Part shown: piece by piece, positions 53,920-62,068 of the stretch | How positions within the stretch are numbered: the first letter of the stretch is position 1 | Layout: the number at the start of each line of letters is the position of its first letter | Source of the DNA: Paenibacillus tyrphae | GTDB lineage: Bacteria; Bacillota; Bacilli; Paenibacillales; NBRC-103111 | Assembly: GCF_027925525.1 (NCBI RefSeq) | Contig: NZ_BSDJ01000028.1 | Span: 1-64,000, forward strand | Direction of reading: 5' to 3' | Length of the DNA stretch: 64,000 nt | Notes under the pieces: model-generated | What the model was told of the DNA's origin: nothing | Database searches by the model: none | What the model saw: only the letters and a program-made list of their open reading frames with translations | Translations under genes and position numbers: made by a program

Positions 53920-54282
53920 CTAGCCGTGCTTGACGTGCTGCAGCATCTGGACAAAAATTTGCTCGATGTGCTCGTCGTCGAGCGAGTAGAATACCGTCTT
54001 CCCTACTTTGCGCCGCTTCACGATGCGTAAATTGCGCAAATAGCGAAGCTGATGCGAAATCGCCGACTGCCCCATTTCCAGAACCAAGGTCAGGTCGTGC
54101 ACGCAGAGCTCTTTTTGCAGCAGCGTATATATGATCTTCACCCGTGTCGGGTCGCCCAGCGCTTTGAATACGTCCGCCAGTCCAGCCGCCGTCGCTTCCG
54201 GGATCAGACTTTCCTTCAAATCTTCAATCTGAGAGGTGCCTTCACAGGTCTCATCGCATTGATCTTGCAGCACTTTTTCCAA
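53920..54282 (-). CDS. ArsR/SmtB-family metal sensor (CadC/CzrA-like)
   Basis: 120 aa from TTG at 54282. Winged helix with KALGDPTRVKIIYTLL and MGQSAISHQLRYLRNL. N-terminal C9 and C13 (QCDETC) plus C in ELCVHDL resemble the CadC site, but the position of its fourth cysteine is histidine. The C-terminal helix DDEHIEQIF with later H residues matches the SmtB/CzrA alpha-5 zinc site. Expected to leave DNA when Zn, Cd or Pb binds. Confidence 0.9.
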   Translation of the reverse strand: MEKVLQDQCDETCEGTSQIEDLKESLIPEATAAGLADVFKALGDPTRVKIIYTLLQKELCVHDLTLVLEMGQSAISHQLRYLRNLRIVKRRKVGKTVFYSLDDEHIEQIFVQMLQHVKHG

Positions 54283-54327
54283 GACATAACACCGCCTTCA
54301 TCCTAATCAAGCTTATCCGTTGTTCCC

Positions 54328-54357
54328 ATTATAACAGAAAACCGAACGGGTTGTCGG
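54328..54357 (-). promoter_or_regulatory. Sigma-A promoter of the ArsR-family gene
   Basis: CCGACA (54352-54357), 18 bases, TATAAT (54328-54333) on the minus strand. No copy of the ATPase operator was seen here. Confidence 0.55.
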
Positions 54358-54433
54358 ATCGCCTTCGAGCTTAGTAGTAATAATTATAATTTAGCATCTG
54401 AAATTTGCAACCGATCCTTGACTCTCTATGGTT

Positions 54434-54460
54434 ATCTGTTATATATATAGTATAACAGAT
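54434..54460. promoter_or_regulatory. 27-base palindrome upstream of the secreted hydrolase
   Basis: ATCTGTTATA, seven bases, TATAACAGAT: a perfect inverted repeat with ten-base arms. It contains TATA elements that could be a -10, so a bound repressor would block the promoter. The local GntR (56360) is one candidate binder. The rest of the gap 54283-54582 shows only the two promoters. Confidence 0.55.
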
Positions 54461-54582
54461 ATAACTTCGCAATCTTGGACAAGCGCGCTTCGGTCGTTTC
54501 TTTGTTGATGTCGCGTAGCAGCTCCAGTCCGCACGGCGACTCGGCCGTTTATGAAACCAACAAATTGGGGGAGGAACAGCAT

Positions 54583-56304
54583 ATGAGCAAAAAACGATGG
54601 AATCACAGCGTGCAACAATTGGCCGTCGGTTCGCTGCTTGCAGCGGCGATCGTCCAACCGGTAAGCGCCCTGGCGGAAAGCGTACCTGCGGAACAGATGA
54701 GCGCCCAAGAAGCGGCAGCACCCAAGGAAGCCGATACCGGCTCTTCCAGCGCACTCGCACGGATGGTCCCGCTGCGGGCCGTCGCCGAAGCCATTGGCGC
54801 GGAGGTCGAATGGGACGCGGAGAACAGGCTGGTTACCGTCAACCGCGGCATAAACCAGCTCTCCGTAAAAATCGGCGAACGGAACGCAAAAGTCAATGGA
54901 ACCACAACGATCTCCATGACGAAGGAAGCTGCTATCGTTAACGATACGACACGGATTCCTCTGGAGACGATTCGGCAAGCCTTTCAAGTCTCCATCGAAT
55001 GGGACGACGCAAACGGGCTGGCCATCGATCCTTCCGATGTGACCGCAGCGGGAAGCCACTTCATTTACCTGCTGCAAAGCGGTCAATTTCAAGCGGCAAG
55101 CCGGATGCTGAGCGACAAGCTGCGGGCCGGGCTGCCGGAAGCGAAGCTTGCGGGGTACTGGACCGGCAATACCGGCATCTTAGGGGCGCCGAAACGGCTC
55201 ATCTCGCTCAAGCGGGAAATTACGGCGGTCCAGCGCAACGCCCTGCTCGGCTATATGACGGAAAAATCGACGCCGCTGGGCATCGCCGTCCGGTTTGACG
55301 CGAACGGCAAAATCGACGATATTTTCATGCCGCTTTCTCCCGCTGGCAATTACCGTGTGCCGGAGTACGACAAGCCGGAGCTTTATTCGGAGGAGGAAGT
55401 GACAGTCGGCGAAGGCGAAGCGCCGCTCCCCGGCACGCTGACGCTGCCGAAGGGCGAAGGGCCGTTCCCCACCGTCGTGCTCGTCCACGGCTCCGGGCCG
55501 AACGACCGAGACGAAACGCTCGGCAGCTACAAGACATTCCGCGATCTGGCCGTCGGTCTGGCCGCCAACAACATCGCCGTGCTCCGTTACGAGAAGCGGA
55601 CGCGGGTGCACACGCTCAAGAGCGCGCTCCATCCGGCTTTTACCGTCAAAGAAGAAACGGTTGACGATGCGATCGCCGCGGTGCATACGCTGCAAAAGGA
55701 CCGCCGCATCGATGCGAAGCGCATCTTTGTCCTCGGCCACAGCCAGGGCGGGATGCTGGTCCCGTCCATCATCGGGTCCGACAAGCAGAAAAGCATTGCC
55801 GGAGCGATTGTGATGGCCGGCCCTTCCCGACCGTTAGAGGACATTGTTCTGGAGCAAAATAAACAAGCGCTCGCATGGGCGAAGGAAGCAGGGCAGCCGA
55901 CCGAAGGGCTGGAACAGCAGGTGAAAGCGATGGAGCATCAAGTCGCTCTGTTGAAGGACCCTCAATATTCCGAGACGAACATACCGAAAGATTTTGCGCT
56001 GGGTAATCCGGTCTGGTGGTTCGACTTCCGGAACTATCGGGGCGGCGAAATCGCCAAGCGTCAATCGACGCCGCTCCTCATCCTGCAGGGCGATAACGAT
56101 TTTCAAGTGACCCCAAGCAATCTGGACGGCTGGAAGTCGGCCCTATCTGCACGCCAAGACGTCGTTTACAAGCTTTATCCGAAGCTGAACCACGGGTTCG
56201 TCGAGTCCGACCAGCCTTCCACCGGCAAGGAATACGCCCTTCCCGGCAACGTGCCGTCCTACGTGATTGACGATATCGCCGGGTGGCTGACAGGCAAAAA
56301 CTAA
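54583..56304 (+). CDS. Secreted alpha/beta hydrolase with copper-amine-oxidase-like N-terminal domain
   Basis: 573 aa from ATG at 54583, GGAGG seven bases upstream. Signal peptide ending near ALA (about residue 30). A stalk domain VPLRAVAEAIGAEVEWDAENRLVTV of the copper-amine-oxidase N type (about 57-155), a DUF3887-like region, then an alpha/beta hydrolase with nucleophile GHSQGG, preceded by VHGSGPNDRDET. Likely an esterase or peptidase-like enzyme acting at the cell surface; substrate unknown. Confidence 0.88.
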   Translation: MSKKRWNHSVQQLAVGSLLAAAIVQPVSALAESVPAEQMSAQEAAAPKEADTGSSSALARMVPLRAVAEAIGAEVEWDAENRLVTVNRGINQLSVKIGERNAKVNGTTTISMTKEAAIVNDTTRIPLETIRQAFQVSIEWDDANGLAIDPSDVTAAGSHFIYLLQSGQFQAASRMLSDKLRAGLPEAKLAGYWTGNTGILGAPKRLISLKREITAVQRNALLGYMTEKSTPLGIAVRFDANGKIDDIFMPLSPAGNYRVPEYDKPELYSEEEVTVGEGEAPLPGTLTLPKGEGPFPTVVLVHGSGPNDRDETLGSYKTFRDLAVGLAANNIAVLRYEKRTRVHTLKSALHPAFTVKEETVDDAIAAVHTLQKDRRIDAKRIFVLGHSQGGMLVPSIIGSDKQKSIAGAIVMAGPSRPLEDIVLEQNKQALAWAKEAGQPTEGLEQQVKAMEHQVALLKDPQYSETNIPKDFALGNPVWWFDFRNYRGGEIAKRQSTPLLILQGDNDFQVTPSNLDGWKSALSARQDVVYKLYPKLNHGFVESDQPSTGKEYALPGNVPSYVIDDIAGWLTGKN

Positions 56305-56359
56305 TTTTGAGGCCGGACTACGGGGCTAACCCCGGAAGCCCAAGGTACGAGGGGATTTC

Positions 56360-56749
56360 ATGATTATTAAATTGGATTTACAGTCGGAGACTCCAATTTA
56401 TGCCCAGTTGATGAACCAGATTCTCGAAGGCATCGCGAGCGGCGCCTTGAAGCCCGGCGAGGCGCTTCCCTCCGTACGCAGTCTCGCTTCGGATATCGGC
56501 ATCAATCTGCATACCGTGAATAAAGCCTACACTCTTCTGAAGCAGGAAGGCTTCATTCAAATTCACCGCCAAAAAGGGGTTGTCGTCCAGCCCGACGGCA
56601 TGCCCCAGGTAACCGAGGCGTATAAAAATAAATTGCGCGAGCAACTGACGCCGATCGCAGCCGAAGCCATCTGCCGCGGCATGCGCGAGGAGGAGCTGCT
56701 CGGGTTTATTCAGGGCATTTTCAACGAAATCAAAGGTGCCGGGAACTAA
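56360..56749 (+). CDS. GntR-family regulator, YtrA subfamily
   Basis: 129 aa, the short YtrA type with no large ligand domain. Winged helix IYAQLMNQILEGIASGALKPGE, LPSVRSLASDIGINLHTVNKAY. YtrA regulators usually repress their own operon with membrane or ABC genes. The next gene starts 13 bases later and encodes a DUF1648 membrane protein. Confidence 0.93.
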   Translation: MIIKLDLQSETPIYAQLMNQILEGIASGALKPGEALPSVRSLASDIGINLHTVNKAYTLLKQEGFIQIHRQKGVVVQPDGMPQVTEAYKNKLREQLTPIAAEAICRGMREEELLGFIQGIFNEIKGAGN

Positions 56750-56761
56750 GGAGGGGGCTAC

Positions 56762-57877
56762 ATGCATATTGGAATCGCGTTGCTGGTCGCAGCCATTTTT
56801 GTGCCGGTCATTGTAATGCTGGCCGGTTTACCCTATTTTACGAGAACGACGAATCATTTTGGCGTATCGATCGATTCACGGCATTATCACGATCCCGAGC
56901 TGCAATCGATGCGCCGCCGCTATGCCTGGTGGAACGGGGCGTTCGGAGCCGTGCTCCTCATCGTTTTGCTTTTTGGCATCCAGCGAACGAACGAGACGCA
57001 GCAAGGACTGTTCATCATCGGCTTTACCTTGGCGCTTTTGGCGGCGTCGACGGTCAGCTTTCTCGTTTATTATAACAAAATGAAGCGGTGGAAGGCTGCG
57101 CGTCCCGCGGAAAACGCCAGCGCCCGGTTCATTGCCGTCGACACCTCGTTTCGGAACCGGAAAACGACGTATTCCGACTGGTGGTATCTGGTTCATCTGG
57201 CCTTCGTCGCTCTGTGCGCCGTCATTGCTTTGTGGAATTACGACAAGCTTCCGGACATTCTCGTGTCGCGGTACGATATGCAGGGTAACCCGACAGCCAC
57301 CGAGCCGAAAACGTATTGGAACGTCTTTTTCCCGAACGTGATGCAGCTGGTCCTGATCTTCATCTTCGCGTCCATCAATACGGTAATCCGCAAAAGCAAA
57401 CAGCAGATCGACGCGAATGCCCCCGAGCAATCGCGCGAGCAGAACATCCGGTTCCGCCGGATCTGGTCTCTCGTGTTGATGGTCATGGGCTTCTTGATGC
57501 TCGTACTGTTCTCGTTCATTCAATTCTTCTTGCTGTTCCCCTTTGACGGCTCGGTACTCGTCACCGTGGCGATAACGATTCCCGCTTTGATGCTGATCCT
57601 GGTTCTCGTGGTCTCGTTCATTACCGGGCAAGGCGGAAGCCGTCTCGGCGGATCGACTGCAACGGGCGAGAAGCTGGTCCCCGGGACGGCCGACGACGAT
57701 AAGTATTGGAAACTGGGATCGATCTACTATAATCCCGACGATCCTTCGCTGTTTATCGAGAAGCGGGTCGGCATTGGCTGGACGATCAACGCAGCCCGGC
57801 CGATGGCGTGGGTCATTATGCTGGCGCCGCTTATGCTGATTGGGGCGATCCTGGTCATCGCGGCGATCAAAGGCTGA
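56762..57877 (+). CDS. DUF1648 plus DUF5808 membrane protein
   Basis: 371 aa, about eight membrane helices. The DUF1648 segment LPDILVSRYDMQGNPTATEPKTYW (about 160-183) and a C-terminal DUF5808 segment (KYWKLGSIYYNPDDPSLFIE, then GIGWTINAARP) are clear. It is co-transcribed with the YtrA-type regulator. Similar pairs are linked to envelope stress, but the function is unknown. Confidence 0.85.
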   Translation: MHIGIALLVAAIFVPVIVMLAGLPYFTRTTNHFGVSIDSRHYHDPELQSMRRRYAWWNGAFGAVLLIVLLFGIQRTNETQQGLFIIGFTLALLAASTVSFLVYYNKMKRWKAARPAENASARFIAVDTSFRNRKTTYSDWWYLVHLAFVALCAVIALWNYDKLPDILVSRYDMQGNPTATEPKTYWNVFFPNVMQLVLIFIFASINTVIRKSKQQIDANAPEQSREQNIRFRRIWSLVLMVMGFLMLVLFSFIQFFLLFPFDGSVLVTVAITIPALMLILVLVVSFITGQGGSRLGGSTATGEKLVPGTADDDKYWKLGSIYYNPDDPSLFIEKRVGIGWTINAARPMAWVIMLAPLMLIGAILVIAAIKG

Positions 57878-57936
57878 GCCTGACTGCAGGTTTCGGATAC
57901 CGGTCAGACGTGAATCGGACTTCGAGTTAGATAGCG

Positions 57937-57982
57937 CGGCAGCAATCCGTCCCCCCAAGGCGGGCTTGCTGCCGTTTGTTGT
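57937..57982 (+). terminator. Terminator of the GntR-DUF1648 operon
   Basis: CGGCAGCAA (57937-57945) pairs with TTGCTGCCG (57966-57974), followed by TTTGTTGTT. Confidence 0.85.
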
Positions 57983-58005
57983 TCATAGCCCTGTGCGCGC
58001 GCGGC

Positions 58006-58033
58006 TTGACAATTGGAGAGACTCCACTATAAT
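58006..58033 (+). promoter_or_regulatory. Sigma-A promoter of the TetR gene
   Basis: Perfect TTGACA (58006-58011) and TATAAT (58028-58033) with a 16-base spacer. Confidence 0.85.
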
Positions 58034-58049
58034 TTGAGTAAATACTCAA
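58034..58049. promoter_or_regulatory. TetR operator 1
   Basis: TTGAGTAAATACTCAA, a perfect 16-base palindrome that begins directly after the -10 hexamer. A second copy of the TTGAG/CTCAA frame occurs before the HXXEE gene. Confidence 0.75.
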
Positions 58050-58073
58050 TTTTATTTGAAAGAAGGACGAAGG

Positions 58074-58688
58074 ATGGCAAGAGGCGAAAAGAACGATCCC
58101 GAGCTGAAAAAACAAAAAATCGTCACGGCTGCCCTCCGCCTTTTTTCCGGGAAAGGCTACCATGCGACGACAACGAAGGAAATCGCCGAGGAAAGCGGCG
58201 TAACGGAAGGGTTAATCTTCTATTACTTCGGCGGCAAGCGCAAGCTGCTCATGCATATCGTCCACAGCTTCTCCTTCGCGCTGATGGCGCAGGACGGCGC
58301 GGACCGGTGGAAACAGCTGCCGCCGGACGAAGCGCTGGTACAGTACGGATGCCGGTACCTGCAATTTTTGAAGGAGAACCGGGAGTACCTGTTGCTGATC
58401 TGGTCCCCGGAGATGATGCGGGATGAGGCCGTTTCCCAGGAAGTGCTCCGGCTCATCGGAAGCATCGGCGCCTCCGGCAGCAGTATCTTGAAGCAGTCAG
58501 CCGCCGTTGGCCAAATAAGCGAGCAAACCTATCACGTCGCCGCAACGATGCTTAATGCGTCGATCCTTCTTTATTTCGCGCTGTATTCCCGCTTCGGCAG
58601 CGAGATGGCCGTGCTGGGCGACGAGGAAGCTTATATTCGCCAACTGGTCGGCCTGCTGCTCCACGGCCTTTACAAGGGTGATGCGTAA
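58074..58688 (+). CDS. TetR-family regulator
   Basis: 204 aa from ATG at 58074, GAAGGA six bases upstream. Helix-turn-helix IVTAALRLFSGKGYHATTTKEIAEESGVTEGLIFYYFGGKRKLL (in pieces, residues about 16-60). The C-terminal part is a ligand domain of unknown specificity. Its own promoter is covered by operator 1, so it should repress itself, and operator 2 links it to the HXXEE gene 90 bases downstream. Confidence 0.92.
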   Translation: MARGEKNDPELKKQKIVTAALRLFSGKGYHATTTKEIAEESGVTEGLIFYYFGGKRKLLMHIVHSFSFALMAQDGADRWKQLPPDEALVQYGCRYLQFLKENREYLLLIWSPEMMRDEAVSQEVLRLIGSIGASGSSILKQSAAVGQISEQTYHVAATMLNASILLYFALYSRFGSEMAVLGDEEAYIRQLVGLLLHGLYKGDA

Positions 58689-58697
58689 TGCGTTCCG

Positions 58698-58742
58698 TTG
58701 AAAGGCCAAATTTTTTTAAGTAATTTTTGAGTGTGCGCTCAA
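58698..58742 (+). promoter_or_regulatory. Promoter and TetR operator 2 of the HXXEE gene
   Basis: TTGAAA (58698-58703), 17 bases, TAATTT (58721-58726), then TTGAGTGTGCGCTCAA (58727-58742). The operator touches the -10 exactly as in operator 1, and the outer TTGAGT and CTCAA bases are the same. Confidence 0.7.
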
Positions 58743-58777
58743 ATTTAACCCGACAAGAAACCAAGGAGGGATCGAAC

Positions 58778-59350
58778 ATGTTCGCTTTGCTGAACGACTG
58801 GATTTCCCTACACCTGTTGATCTGGCTTCTGCCGGTCGCCTTCTTCCTTCATGACGGCGAGGAAATCGTCGTCGTGGAACGCTGGATACGGCCGCGCAAG
58901 CACACCCTGCCCCCGTTGATGCAGCGGGCGTTAAACTGGGACAAAAACATTACCGTTCAATTCGCGACAGCGGTCGCGCTGATCGGATCGCTTATCTGCC
59001 TTGGGACGGGCGTGGCCGCAGCAGCGGTGAAGGACGGCGGGAAGCTCGGCCCCGTCTTCCTTGGCATGGTCGCGGTCATGCTGCTGGACGGTATCAAACA
59101 TGTAGGCTTATCGCTGAAGAAGCGGAGCTATACCGTCGGAGCCGTAACCGCCGCGCTGGTGGAAATCCCGTACGCCTCGTATACCTTTTACCGCTTTTAT
59201 CAGGCGGACTTGGTAGAGCCAGCCGCCCTATGGCTCGGTATCGCCATCGTCCTCCCACTCGTGTTTTTTCTGATCGGTATCGGGTTTACGCTCGGCCGAT
59301 GGATCGCACCCTTTCGCAGGCCTGCAGCGGGGGCGGGCCGCCATATCTAA
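58778..59350 (+). CDS. HXXEE-domain membrane protein
   Basis: 190 aa from ATG at 58778, AGGAGG eight bases upstream. Five to six membrane helices; the HDGEE motif in FFLHDGEEIVVVERWI gives the family name. Histidine and glutamates at a membrane face suggest metal-dependent chemistry, unproven. Control by the adjacent TetR protein is inferred from the shared operator. Confidence 0.85.
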   Translation: MFALLNDWISLHLLIWLLPVAFFLHDGEEIVVVERWIRPRKHTLPPLMQRALNWDKNITVQFATAVALIGSLICLGTGVAAAAVKDGGKLGPVFLGMVAVMLLDGIKHVGLSLKKRSYTVGAVTAALVEIPYASYTFYRFYQADLVEPAALWLGIAIVLPLVFFLIGIGFTLGRWIAPFRRPAAGAGRHI

Positions 59351-59523
59351 GAGGCAGACCCCGCTAAAGGTACGTGGTGCGCTCTATGCGGCGCGGGCCG
59401 CTCCAAAGCGATCCTCCCCACACCTCCCGCACCTTCAGGCAAGCTCATGCGCATATTTTCAGCAAGCAAGTCAAATAATGGATATGTCATGAAGAGCTTT
59501 CACTGCTGGGAGGCAAAAGTGAA

Positions 59524-61152
59524 ATGAAAGATAACCATTCGAACGGAACTTCGGTTGAGGGTGTCGGAGGATCGCTCGACGAGCGGCGTTCGCCGGGCGA
59601 AACCGATACGACGCTGACGGATCGGCAGGGCCATCCCATTACGGATAACCAGAACATCCGGACCGTAGGCAATCGGGGGCCGTCCACCCTCGAAAACTAC
59701 CATTTTATCGAGAAAATCTCTCATTTCGACCGGGAGCGCATTCCCGAGAGAGTCGTCCATGCCCGCGGAGCGGGGGCTCACGGGTACTTCGAGGCCTACG
59801 GCAAAGTCGGAGACGAGCCGGTCGCGCGGTACACGCGCGCGAAGCCGTTTCAAGAAGCCGGCAAACGGACACCGGTCTTCGTCCGCTTCTCCACCGTCGT
59901 TCACGGCGGACATTCGCCGGAAACGCTTCGCGATCCCCGCGGGTTTGCGACCAAGTTTTATACGGAGGACGGGAACTGGGATTTGGTCGGGAACAATCTG
60001 AAAATCTTTTTCATCCGCGATCCTCTGAAATTTCCCGACATGGTGCATTCGTTCCGGCCGGATCCTGTGACGAATCTGAACGACCCGGAGCGTATGTTCG
60101 ATTTTCTAGCGGGTACGCCGGAAGCGACGCATATGGTGACCTTCGTCTTCTCTCCTTGGGGAATTCCGGCGAATTACAGACAGATGCAGGGGTCCGGCGT
60201 CAATACGTACAAGTGGGTCAACGCCGACGGCGAGGCGGTCTTGGTTAAATACCATTGGGAGCCGCTGAAGCAGGGGATCAAAAACTTGACCCAGCGCGAA
60301 GCCGAGGGGATTCAAGCCAAAAATTACAGCCATGCAACCCAGGACCTGTACGAGGCGATCGAACGCGGCGAATTTCCGGAATGGGAGCTCTGCGTTCAAA
60401 TCTTAAGCGACGACGAGCATCCCGAGCTCGACTTCGATCCGCTGGACCCGACCAAGCTGTGGGATCAGGAGCGCTTTCCCTTTTTGCCGGTCGGAAAAAT
60501 GGTGCTGGACCGGAATCCCGAGAACTATTTCGCAGAGGTCGAACAGGCGGCCTTCGGGACGGGCGTCCTGGTAGACGGCCTGGATTTCTCCGACGACAAG
60601 CTGCTGCAAGGACGGACGTTTTCCTACTCGGATACTCAGCGGCACCGGGTCGGCACCAACTACCTCCAGCTCCCGATCAACGCGCCCAAGAAGCACGTCG
60701 CCACCAATCAGCGCGACGGGCAAATGACTTACTACGTGGATCGCGCCGAGGGGCAAAGTCCGCATGTCAACTATGAGCCCTCGCTGCTGGACGGGCTGAC
60801 CGAAGCGAAGCCGCAGGGCAAAGACCATGAACCCGCTTATCAGGCGAAGCTCGTGCGCGATAAGATCGACCGGACGAACGATTTCAAGCAGGCGGGAGAA
60901 ACGTACCGGAAATTCGAGGATTGGGAACGCGACGAATTGATCGATAACCTAGTCGCTGCGCTTCAAGTATGTCGGCCTTCGATCCGTCAGCGGATGATCG
61001 ACTATTTTACGCAAGCTGATCCCGAGTACGGGCGGCGCGTCGCGGAAGGTTTGGCCCAGGCGGATGCCGGCTCGCCGCATATCGGCTCCGTTTCCGCGCA
61101 GCAAGGCGCAGACTTGGCGGAGCGGATGGGGCACAGAACGGACGGCTACTGA
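59524..61152 (+). CDS. Haem catalase (KatX/KatE-like clade)
   Basis: 542 aa. Catalytic histidine in [13 protein letters not shown], the conserved asparagine in [12 protein letters not shown], and proximal tyrosine in [13 protein letters not shown]. The sequence [17 protein letters not shown] and NYLQLPIN recall B. subtilis KatX. It converts H2O2 to water and oxygen. GGGAGG is ten bases upstream. A 40-residue polar N-terminal extension precedes the fold. It ends seven bases inside the convergent DUF421 gene. Confidence 0.93.
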   Translation: MKDNHSNGTSVEGVGGSLDERRSPGETDTTLTDRQGHPITDNQNIRTVGNRGPSTLENYHFIEKISHFDRERIPERVVHARGAGAHGYFEAYGKVGDEPVARYTRAKPFQEAGKRTPVFVRFSTVVHGGHSPETLRDPRGFATKFYTEDGNWDLVGNNLKIFFIRDPLKFPDMVHSFRPDPVTNLNDPERMFDFLAGTPEATHMVTFVFSPWGIPANYRQMQGSGVNTYKWVNADGEAVLVKYHWEPLKQGIKNLTQREAEGIQAKNYSHATQDLYEAIERGEFPEWELCVQILSDDEHPELDFDPLDPTKLWDQERFPFLPVGKMVLDRNPENYFAEVEQAAFGTGVLVDGLDFSDDKLLQGRTFSYSDTQRHRVGTNYLQLPINAPKKHVATNQRDGQMTYYVDRAEGQSPHVNYEPSLLDGLTEAKPQGKDHEPAYQAKLVRDKIDRTNDFKQAGETYRKFEDWERDELIDNLVAALQVCRPSIRQRMIDYFTQADPEYGRRVAEGLAQADAGSPHIGSVSAQQGADLAERMGHRTDGY

Positions 61153-61841
61153 CCGGTAGCCTCCGGCTTCTTCTGGCAGTACAGCCCGTCATGGTCCGTC
61201 CATTCCGCGTATAGCACATCCTGCGGCCGTCCGATTCCTGCGGCTTGAAGCTCGCCGAGCAGCCACGCCTCGTCACGGCCGAGAGCTTCGAGCCTTTGCC
61301 GTTGGATGTGCCCGTTCTCGATCAGCACAACCGGCAGGGACTTAGGAACGTCGGGCAGACGCAAGTCCTTTCGCGTCACGCTTTCGGCTTCAGACCGTTT
61401 CATCACGCTGATGCTCCCGTTCGTCTCGAATACGGCGAAAGCGACCTCCCGTATGGAAAATACGTTTTGCTCCCGGAGCATCGTGAGCAATTGGTCGAAA
61501 TCGAGGTTGTTGCGCTTCATCGCCTGCCAATCGATCCGGCCGTTGTCAATAATGAGATCGGCCGTCCCGTTCAGCGGCTTGGACAGCCACGGAACGTACT
61601 GCACGAGCTTCTCCAGCGCCAACGACATCACGGTCCACAGCGCGAGCGCATAAAGCAGCTGCTCCAGCCCGACGTTACGGTCATACAGCGTATTGCCGAC
61701 AATTTCGCTGAGCATTAACGAGGAGACGAAATCGAAGGCGGTCAGCTGGGAAATTTCCTTTTTGCCGAGCAGCCTCGTAATGATCCACAGCCCCGTAAGT
61801 CCGGCCGCCAGCTTGACGGTAATATAGGCGAAATCCGCCAT
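61146..61841 (-). CDS. DUF421 membrane protein (YetF/YrbG-like)
   Basis: 231 aa. Three N-terminal membrane helices (within about 1-90) with [19 protein letters not shown], then two small DUF421 soluble domains ([18 protein letters not shown], then [15 protein letters not shown]). Members occur in spore formers and affect germination in some, for example the SpoVAE/YetF group; precise role unknown. GGAGGG lies six bases before the ATG. Its 3' end overlaps that of the catalase gene by seven bases. Confidence 0.88.
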   Translation of the reverse strand: MADFAYITVKLAAGLTGLWIITRLLGKKEISQLTAFDFVSSLMLSEIVGNTLYDRNVGLEQLLYALALWTVMSLALEKLVQYVPWLSKPLNGTADLIIDNGRIDWQAMKRNNLDFDQLLTMLREQNVFSIREVAFAVFETNGSISVMKRSEAESVTRKDLRLPDVPKSLPVVLIENGHIQRQRLEALGRDEAWLLGELQAAGIGRPQDVLYAEWTDHDGLYCQKKPEATGQ

Positions 61842-61913
61842 AAAAAGCCCTCCTTCGGAAAAGGAAGATGTGTCCTTCCTTACCCGGGGAGGGCATTGTT
61901 TGAACCCGTAGAA

Positions 61914-62051
61914 TCATCCGTTAAGCCACCTAAAGAACCAATGCAAAAAGACCAGAGACACGATAATCGCTAGGTAACGAAGCTTCCGGGGCGTCCGAAT
62001 CCACAGCTTCAGCATGCGCATGTTGTTCCCGCGCCCTGCTTGGTTATTCAT
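61914..62051 (-). CDS. 45-residue basic single-helix membrane protein
   Basis: ATG at 62051 with GGGGAGGG nine bases upstream. A basic N-terminal half (MRMLKLWIRTPRKLR) is followed by one hydrophobic helix rich in Trp and Phe. It lies 17 bases after the sigma-fusion gene in the same direction, so the two are likely co-transcribed. No family recognised. Confidence 0.6.
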   Translation of the reverse strand: MNNQAGRGNNMRMLKLWIRTPRKLRYLAIIVSLVFLHWFFRWLNG

Positions 62052-62068
62052 CCACCGTACCCTCCCCT

